Source of the DNA: Denitratimonas tolerans
Lineage (GTDB): Bacteria; Pseudomonadota; Gammaproteobacteria; Xanthomonadales; Xanthomonadaceae
DNA: 64,000 nucleotides
Direction: 5' to 3'
NCBI RefSeq assembly: GCF_037203605.1
Contig: NZ_JBBDHC010000013.1
Location: forward strand, 51,192 to 115,191
The position numbers and the translations under genes are program-made. The notes under the pieces were generated by a model that was not told the DNA's origin, searched no databases, and saw nothing but the letters and a program-made list of their open reading frames with translations. Shown here piece by piece: positions 57,682 to 64,000 of the stretch. Every line of letters starts with the position of its first letter. Position 1 is the stretch's first letter.

Positions 57682-58806
57682 ATGCAGAGCTTCCATCCGC
57701 CCCGCCGCCTCCTGCTCGGTCCCGGCCCCTCGGACGTTCCCCGGCGCATCCTCGACGCGCTGGCCCGCCCCACCATCGGTCATCTGGATCCCGCCTACGT
57801 CGGCATGATGGAGGAGCTCAAGACGCTCCTGCGCTACGCTTTCAAGACGGCCAACCCGCTCACCATCCCGGTGTCCGCGCCTGGCTCGGCCGGGATGGAG
57901 GCCTGCTTCGTCAATCTGGTGGAGCCGGGCGATACCGTGATCGTGTGCCGCAACGGCGTGTTCGGTGGCCGCATGCGCGAGAACGTGGTGCGCGCCGGTG
58001 CCAGCGCCGTGATGGTGGATGACGAGTTCGGCAGGCCGGTCGATCCGGAGAAGGTCGAAGCCGCGCTGCGCGCCAATCCGGGAGCCAAGGCGCTGGCCTT
58101 CGTCCACGCGGAGACCTCCACCGGCGCGCGGTCGGATGCGGCCACGCTGTGTCGCCTCGCGCGCGAACACGGGGCGTTGTCCATCGTCGATACCGTCACC
58201 AGCCTGGGCGGCTGCGAAGTGGACGTGGATGGCTGGGGTGCCGATGCGGTGTATTCGGGCTCGCAGAAGTGCCTGTCCGCGCCGCCCGGCCTTTCGCCCG
58301 TGACTTTCAGCCCGCGCGCCACCGAGACGGTGAAGGCGCGCAAGGTTCCGGTGCAGAGCTGGTTCCTCGACATGAGCCTGGTGATGGCCTACTGGGACGG
58401 TACCGGCGGGCGCAGCTACCACCATACCGCGCCGATCAACATGACCTACGCGCTGCACGAATCGCTGCTGATCCTGCACGAGGAAGGATTGGAAGCCGCC
58501 TGGGCGCGCCATCAGGCCAACCACGAGCGCCTGCGCGCAGGCCTGCAGACGATGGGGCTTGCGCTGCTGGGCGATGATGACGGTGCGCGCCTGCCGCAGC
58601 TCAATCCGGTCGTGGTGCCCGAGGGCGTGGACGAGGCCGGCGTGCGCCGCGCGCTGCTCGACGACCACGGCATCGAGATCGGCGCGGGCCTGGGGCCGCT
58701 GGCCGGCAAGATCTGGCGCATCGGCCTGATGGGTGCCTCCAGCCGCCCGGAGGCGGTGGATCGTCTGCTGGGTGCGCTGGCGCAGGCGCTGGGGCGCAGC
58801 CGGTAG
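57682..58806 (+). CDS. Alanine-glyoxylate/serine-pyruvate aminotransferase family protein
   Basis: A 374-residue fold-type I PLP enzyme of the class V aminotransferases. The opening LLLGPGPSDVPRRILDAL, VSAPGSAGMEACFVNLVEPGD, VHAETSTGARSD, IVDTVTSLGG and the PLP-lysine motif YSGSQKCLSAPPGLSPV are all typical. It probably converts glyoxylate and an amino donor to glycine, or serine to hydroxypyruvate. A TACACT element stands about 40 bases before the ATG. An IS256 relic begins directly after its stop codon. Confidence 0.94.
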   Translation: MQSFHPPRRLLLGPGPSDVPRRILDALARPTIGHLDPAYVGMMEELKTLLRYAFKTANPLTIPVSAPGSAGMEACFVNLVEPGDTVIVCRNGVFGGRMRENVVRAGASAVMVDDEFGRPVDPEKVEAALRANPGAKALAFVHAETSTGARSDAATLCRLAREHGALSIVDTVTSLGGCEVDVDGWGADAVYSGSQKCLSAPPGLSPVTFSPRATETVKARKVPVQSWFLDMSLVMAYWDGTGGRSYHHTAPINMTYALHESLLILHEEGLEAAWARHQANHERLRAGLQTMGLALLGDDDGARLPQLNPVVVPEGVDEAGVRRALLDDHGIEIGAGLGPLAGKIWRIGLMGASSRPEAVDRLLGALAQALGRSR

Positions 58807-58824
58807 GCGACTGATTCCGCCCGA

Positions 58825-59127
58825 CGCCAAAAGATTGGCGCATCTTGATGATCTTGCGCAGGCGCGCATGCACGCTCTCGATCGCGTTGGTCGTGTAGAT
58901 CACCCGCCGCACGTCGGGCGGGAACGCGAAGAGCGGAATCACGCGCGACCAGGCGCGTCGCCAGGTCGCGATCGCGGTCGGGTAGCGTTCGCCCCGGGGG
59001 CTGGCCTCGAATGCGTCCAGCGCGGCCTCGGCGGTCGGTGCGGTGTAGAGATCGGCTTGATCGCCGCCGCCAGCGCCTTGCGGTCCTTCCAGCTCGCAAC
59101 CATCTTCCGCACGCCATCGCGGGACTG
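58825..59127 (-). pseudogene. IS256-family transposase relic
   Basis: The minus strand encodes parts of an IS256-type transposase: VRKMVASWKDRKALAAAIKPI, then after a one-base frameshift near 59056 YTAPTAEAALDAF, ASPRGERYP, WRRAW, and VIPLFAFPPDVRRVIYTTNAIESVHARLRKIIKMR. Both ends of the gene are missing (the normal protein has about 400 residues) and no terminal inverted repeats are seen. It fills the space between the aminotransferase stop and a small truncated ORF. Confidence 0.88.
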
Positions 59128-59139
59128 TCCGGCTCGCGC

Positions 59140-59469
59140 ATGGCGGCGCTGGCTTCCGATGACGGCTTTTGCCTTGCGCGCGTGGGCTACCCGCAGGATG
59201 AGGCCGATACGCTGTGCGTCGCGGCCGCCGACTTCTTCGACTTCGTTGCCCGGCAGAAGCAGCGTGGCTTCAAGGGAACCGGGCGCGCCGTGTCGTTGCA
59301 TGAAAGCATCGACATGCGGATGCCGACGACAACCTTCACCCTGTTCTGGGTCGATGGCGTGGGGTATTGGCTGATCCCGGGCGGCGAGCCGCTGCTCAAC
59401 AATCGCGCACTGGTGGATCTGATCCGGGGAATTCGCGTCGCCGCAGACAAGTTCACTCCGCTCGGATGA
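59140..59469 (+). CDS. Hypothetical protein, probably truncated at its 5' end
   Basis: A 109-residue frame begins at an ATG directly beside the IS256 relic. The protein contains DDGFCLARVGYPQDEADTLCVAAADFFDFVARQ and ends with WVDGVGYWLIPGGEPLLNNRALVDLIRGIRVAADKFTPLG. I do not recognise the family. The well-formed C-terminus and abrupt start suggest that the IS insertion removed the original N-terminal part. It ends 39 bases before the convergent LplT/PlsC gene. Confidence 0.45.
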   Translation: MAALASDDGFCLARVGYPQDEADTLCVAAADFFDFVARQKQRGFKGTGRAVSLHESIDMRMPTTTFTLFWVDGVGYWLIPGGEPLLNNRALVDLIRGIRVAADKFTPLG

Positions 59470-59508
59470 GCGTTTCGCGCGCGCCGCGGATCGTGTGGAG
59501 CGCGACGG

Positions 59509-61389
59509 TCAGCGCGCCTCGCCGCGCAGTTCCCGCACCCGTGCCTCCAGCGCCGCCGCGCTGGCCAGTTCCGGCGCGATCGGTTCGCCCGCGGCCAGCT
59601 GCACGCGGGCGCGAAAGCGGCGCGGCAGGCGCATGCGGTGCAGGCGCGAATCGCGTCGGCTCCACATGCTTGCCCACATGCCGCGCAGCGCCATCGGAAT
59701 GACCGGGACCGGGCGCGTTTCAAGGATGCGTTCCACGCCCTTGCGGAACGGCGCGATTTCGCCGTCGCGGGTGAGCGCGCCTTCTGGGAAGATGCAGACC
59801 AGTTCGCCCGCCGCCAGCGCGGCATCGATTTCCGCGAAGGCGCGCTCCATCAGCGCCGGGTCTTCCTGGCTGCCGGCGATCGGGATGGCGCGCGTGGCGC
59901 GGAACACGATGTTCATGCCGGGCAGATCGAAAATCCTGTAGTACATGACAAAGCGCGTGGGCCGCGGCACCGCGCCCAGCACCAGCACCGCGTCCATGAA
60001 GCTGACGTGGTTGCACACGATCAGCGCCGCTCCTTCGTCCGGCACGTGCTCCAGCCCGTTCACGTCGAGCCGGTAGAGCGCCTTGGCCACGAGATAGGCG
60101 ACGAAGCGCGCGATGAACTCGGGCACCAGGGTGAAGATGTAGATCGCCACCAGCGCGTTGAGGATGGCGGTGCACAGCAGCAGCTGTGGAACGTTCAGAC
60201 CCAAGTGCAGCAGGAGGATCGCCAGAATCGCCGCGGTCACCATGAAGGCGGCGTTGAGGATGTTGTTGGCCGCGATCACGCGCGACAGCCGCTCGCGCGG
60301 GGTGCGCTGCTGGATCAGCGCATACAGCGGCACGGTGAAGAAGCCGCCGGCCATTCCGATGGCGAGAAGGTCGATGCAGATGCGCAGGTTTCCCGGTGCG
60401 GCGAGGAATTGCTGCCAGCTCAGGCCGGTGACGTCGGCCATGCCGGGGCGTGCGAAGTAGAGGTCGATGCCGAACACCGTCATGCCCAGCGCACCCAGCG
60501 GCACCAAACCGATTTCCACCGTGCGGCGCGAGAACACTTCGCACAAGAGCGAGCCGGCACCGATGCCCAACGCGAACAGCATCAGCACCAGCGGTGCCAC
60601 GCTCTGGTCGCCGCCCAGATACAGGCGGGTGTAGTTGGGCAGCTGCGCCAGGAACACCGAGCCGAAGAACCAGAACCAGCTCACCCCGAGCACCGAGTTG
60701 AGCACCGCGCGATGGTCGCGCAGGAACATCACGTTGCGCCAGGTTTCGGTGACCGGGTTCCAGTTGAGCTTCAGATCCGGTGCGGTGGCGGTCGCGCGGG
60801 GAATGCCGCGCGAGGCCAGCCAGCCGGCCACCGCAATCAGGACCAGGGCCGCGCTCACCAGCGTCACGCCGCGGTCCAGTCCCATCAGCCAGCCGCCGGC
60901 GAGGGTGCCCAGCAGGATCGCGAGGAAGGTGCCGGATTCGACCAGGGCGTTGCCGCCGACCAGCTCTTTCGGGCGCAGGGCCTGTGGGAGGATCGAATAC
61001 TTGAGCGGGCCGAAGGCCGCGCTCTGCGCGCCCATCAGGAACAGCACGCCGAGCAGGAAGGGCAGCGAACCCAGCCAGAAGCCGACGCCGGCCAGCCCCA
61101 TCAGGATGATCTCGGCCGCCTTGATCCAGCGGATCGAGCGCGACTTCTCGTACTTCTCCGCCCACTGGCCGGCGTTGGCCGAGAGCAGGAAGAAGGGCAG
61201 GATGAACAGGCCTGCGGCCAGGTTGGAGTAGAAGTCCACCTGCGTGCTGGACAGCTCCGAGATCTGGAACGCGATCAGGATGATCAGCGCATTCTTGAAG
61301 ACGTTGTCGTTGAACGCGCCCAGCGCCTGGGTGAGGAAGAAAGGCGCGAAGCGGCGGCGGCGCAGCAGGTCGAACTGGGAACCAGCCAT
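59509..61389 (-). CDS. LplT-like lysophospholipid transporter fused to PlsC acyltransferase
   Basis: A 626-residue two-domain protein. Residues 10-410 are a major facilitator domain of the LplT lysophospholipid flippase type (FFLTQALGAFNDNVFKNALIILIAFQ, ALGIGAGSLL, TPRERLSRVIAANNILNA). Residues 420-626 form a PlsC acyltransferase with the NHVSFMDAVLV catalytic box and FPEGALTRDGEIAPFRKGVE. The arrangement suggests import of lysophospholipids followed by re-acylation, as LplT and Aas do together in E. coli; the acyl-ACP synthetase part of Aas is absent. It stands alone between the IS relic and gcvT. Confidence 0.92.
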   Translation of the reverse strand: MAGSQFDLLRRRRFAPFFLTQALGAFNDNVFKNALIILIAFQISELSSTQVDFYSNLAAGLFILPFFLLSANAGQWAEKYEKSRSIRWIKAAEIILMGLAGVGFWLGSLPFLLGVLFLMGAQSAAFGPLKYSILPQALRPKELVGGNALVESGTFLAILLGTLAGGWLMGLDRGVTLVSAALVLIAVAGWLASRGIPRATATAPDLKLNWNPVTETWRNVMFLRDHRAVLNSVLGVSWFWFFGSVFLAQLPNYTRLYLGGDQSVAPLVLMLFALGIGAGSLLCEVFSRRTVEIGLVPLGALGMTVFGIDLYFARPGMADVTGLSWQQFLAAPGNLRICIDLLAIGMAGGFFTVPLYALIQQRTPRERLSRVIAANNILNAAFMVTAAILAILLLHLGLNVPQLLLCTAILNALVAIYIFTLVPEFIARFVAYLVAKALYRLDVNGLEHVPDEGAALIVCNHVSFMDAVLVLGAVPRPTRFVMYYRIFDLPGMNIVFRATRAIPIAGSQEDPALMERAFAEIDAALAAGELVCIFPEGALTRDGEIAPFRKGVERILETRPVPVIPMALRGMWASMWSRRDSRLHRMRLPRRFRARVQLAAGEPIAPELASAAALEARVRELRGEAR

Positions 61390-61518
61390 CGGACAGGCCT
61401 GTGGAAAGGTGGCGCATGATGACGCGGGTGCGGCCGTCGATGCCAGTCGCCGATGCCGTCAGCGCCGCTTCATTCGTTGCCCGCACGGGGCGAACGATCA
61501 CCCGGCGCGCCGGCCTGC

Positions 61519-61524
61519 GATAAT
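61519..61524 (+). promoter_or_regulatory. Possible -10 element upstream of gcvT
   Basis: GATAAT lies 30 bases before the gcvT ATG. The upstream -35 region shows no clear hexamer. No glycine-riboswitch-like structure was noticed in this leader. Confidence 0.4.
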
Positions 61525-61554
61525 GCGCACTTCCGTTCCCGACCCGAGACCGCC

Positions 61555-62649
<1,095 letters not shown>

Positions 62650-62732
62650 CCACTTCGGCATTGCCGCCGCTTACAATTCCCACGCCTGTTTCCGGCCGCG
62701 CAGCGCGGTCCCTTTTTCCAGCGGAGTCTGTC

Positions 62733-63128
62733 ATGAGCGAAATCCCCGGTGACCTGAAGTTCCAGCGTTCCCACGAGTGGGCGCGGCTTGAAGAGGGCGG
62801 TCGCGTGACCGTCGGCATCTCCTTCCACGCGCAGGACCAGTTGGGCGACGTGGTGTATGTCGAGCTGCCGACCGTGGGCGACCACGTCGAGCAGGGCGCA
62901 GGGTGTGCGGTGGTCGAGTCGGTGAAGGCCGCCTCGGACATCTATGCGCCCGTATCCGGCACCGTGGTCGCGGTCAACGAGGCCTTGGGCGATGCGCCGG
63001 AGACCATCAACGCCGATCCCTGGGGCGAAGGCTGGCTGTTCGCGCTGAAGATCGACGACGCGGCGCAGCTCGATGGTCTGCTCGGACCCGACGACTACGC
63101 CCAGGCGATGGAAGAAGACATGCACTGA
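62733..63128 (+). CDS. gcvH: Glycine cleavage system H protein
   Basis: A 131-residue lipoyl carrier of the glycine cleavage system. The lipoyl lysine is in CAVVESVKAASDIYAPVSG, and the protein begins GDLKFQRSHEWARLE as usual. It follows gcvT in the same direction with its own GCGGAG ribosome site. A strong hairpin lies 25 bases past the stop. Confidence 0.97.
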   Translation: MSEIPGDLKFQRSHEWARLEEGGRVTVGISFHAQDQLGDVVYVELPTVGDHVEQGAGCAVVESVKAASDIYAPVSGTVVAVNEALGDAPETINADPWGEGWLFALKIDDAAQLDGLLGPDDYAQAMEEDMH

Positions 63129-63875
63129 TCGTCGTCTTCATGGCGCGTGATCGATCGGCCGCCTTCGGGCGGCCGATCGCGTTGCAGCGACGGGTCACGA
63201 TCCGATTCGGGTGCGCGGGCACGCGCAAACACGCGCGAAGTTTCGCGCACTTTGCCTTGTGCAATGCGAAAGCCACGACGAATCCGATGCTCGCGTGATG
63301 GCGCTGTGCGCGTGCTGTGCAACGTGTGCATGCGGGCTGCACGCACACGCGCTGTGCGTGGTGTGGTGAAGAACGCGTCGGCATCGACGTGATGCGGTGA
63401 GAGCCGCGCCATGCAAGGGTTTGTTTGTGTGTCGGCATGGTCTGATGTGGCATCGCCGCACGCTGTTTCGCAGCCGCATGCGCTGCGTCCTGGCATCGAA
63501 CAGCGCGTGCTTTTCGCCCCGTGAAAAACACATCCAGGACAGCGCGTGCATGGCGCACTGCATCTTCTTGTTGACAGCCTCGCTGTTGATGCTTAGGTTT
63601 CGCGCAACCTTGCACTTCAGGCGCGGCGTTGAGTGGAACCACAGCACAGCGGAAGCATCGACAGGTCGATTCCTTCACGCCGCGTTTTGCGGTCCTCGGC
63701 AACTTTCCCCTCAGCCAAGCCAAGGTCGTTTGCGCGACCGTCCTGGAGCACGAGGACATCACGCCCGCATGCGTATGGATGCGGGCGTTGTTGTATGCGG
63801 CGAATGCCGCCTCACCCACCGGGTAATTGACGATCCACCAACGAAGATCGATCCACTGACGAGGAGAACCTGAAG
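63129..63875. other. Long spacer without recognisable gene before the H1-like gene
   Basis: This 747-base stretch lies between gcvH and the lysine-rich gene. Short open frames occur on both strands but none has a plausible start site, family match or the local codon pattern. Besides the post-gcvH hairpin it has an inverted repeat at 63233-63248 (GCGCGAA/TTCGCGC) and an 8-bp hairpin at 63763-63786 (GCCCGCAT/ATGCGGGC) followed by GTTGTT, about 90 bases before the next start. GTGC- and CGCG-rich words dominate 63200-63420. It may hold a long regulated leader or small RNA, or be debris. Confidence 0.6.
63153..63178 (+). terminator. Hairpin after gcvH, possible terminator
   Basis: A perfect 11-bp stem GATCGGCCGCC/GGCGGCCGATC closes over a TTCG tetraloop. 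No T run follows, so it may stop transcription weakly or protect the mRNA 3' end. Confidence 0.55.
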
Positions 63876-64000
63876 ATGGCAACGAAGAAACCTGCAGCGA
63901 AGAAGGCGGCTGCCAAGAAGGCCCCGGCCAAGAAGGCGGCGGTGAAGAAGGCCCCGGCCAAGAAGGCGGCGGTGAAGAAGGCTCCGGCCAAGAAGGCGGC
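63876..64000 (+). CDS. Histone H1-like lysine-rich protein (3' end outside window)
   Basis: The gene starts with ATG after a GAGGAG ribosome site and runs past the window edge. The first 41 residues are MATKKPAAKKAAAKK followed by repeats of APAKKAAVKK, encoded by nearly identical 30-base units (63921-63950, 63951-63980, 63981 onwards). Such proteins resemble the C-terminal tail of eukaryotic histone H1 and bind DNA without sequence preference; AlgP/HctB-like proteins are bacterial examples. The same type of tail ends TopA in this window. Confidence 0.85.
   Translation, partial: MATKKPAAKKAAAKKAPAKKAAVKKAPAKKAAVKKAPAKKA

Noticed and set aside
61390..61554. Possible glycine riboswitch before gcvT
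   Set aside because: No tandem aptamer-like conserved core was seen in this 165-base leader.
63921..64000. Regular 30-base repeats resembling a CRISPR array
   Set aside because: The units are contiguous without spacers and encode APAKKAAVKK repeats of the H1-like protein.

Overview
This is a very GC-rich, gene-dense bacterial chromosome segment. Gene content and order suggest a gammaproteobacterium of the order Lysobacterales (Xanthomonadales). The pointers are the smg-dprA-LysM block divergent from def-fmt-rsmB-DUF4390-ntrY, a secreted protease ending in FANGFE, a polA locus flanked by DUF2782 and an sX13-like small RNA, and GTAGGTCGG-type palindromic repeats. The genus cannot be fixed from the sequence alone. 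No rRNA, tRNA, CRISPR array or intact insertion sequence was seen.

Layout. 1-1235: right part of a type II restriction-modification locus (BglII-like nuclease cut by the window edge, then an MT-A70 adenine methyltransferase with an HTH-like tail). 1277-10957: Na+/H+ antiporter, two SDR oxidoreductases, Tex, a small Cys-rich protein, a secreted metzincin protease and two small envelope proteins. 11085-23356: core block with topA, an RDD/pilin-like protein, smg, dprA and a LysM protein on the minus strand, facing def, fmt, rsmB, a DUF4390 lipoprotein and ntrY on the plus strand. 23357-27973: accessory zone with an icd fragment, a HigBA toxin-antitoxin pair, and a UhpA/UhpB-like two-component system split by two AT-richer genes of unknown function.

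28240-41915: central metabolism and housekeeping (icd, pyruvate kinase, universal stress protein, rsgA, a GT-C-like membrane protein, maeB, a stand-alone receiver protein, a class C serine hydrolase, AMP nucleosidase, mgtE). 41960-46496: a PYROXD2-like oxidoreductase facing a run of four genes for membrane work (MscS-like protein, CDP-alcohol phosphatidyltransferase, acyltransferase, CdsA-like cytidylyltransferase). 46525-48821: parB, parA and rsmG. 48924-53925: a mini-SPFH protein, a YccA-like protein, hemB, a GST and a coniferyl-aldehyde-dehydrogenase-like enzyme. 53932-57522: DUF2782 protein, polA and the C-rich-loop small RNA. 57682-63128: an aminotransferase, an IS256 relic, an LplT/PlsC fusion, gcvT and gcvH. 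The window ends inside a lysine-rich histone H1-like gene.

Most of the window is ordinary core chromosome. The places most worth a second look are the sX13-like RNA after polA, the recombination scar and AT-rich cargo at 23.4-26.2 kb, the methyltransferase-HTH fusion, and the palindromic repeat family that supplies stop codons to neighbouring genes. None of these amounts to a clearly new system on sequence evidence alone.
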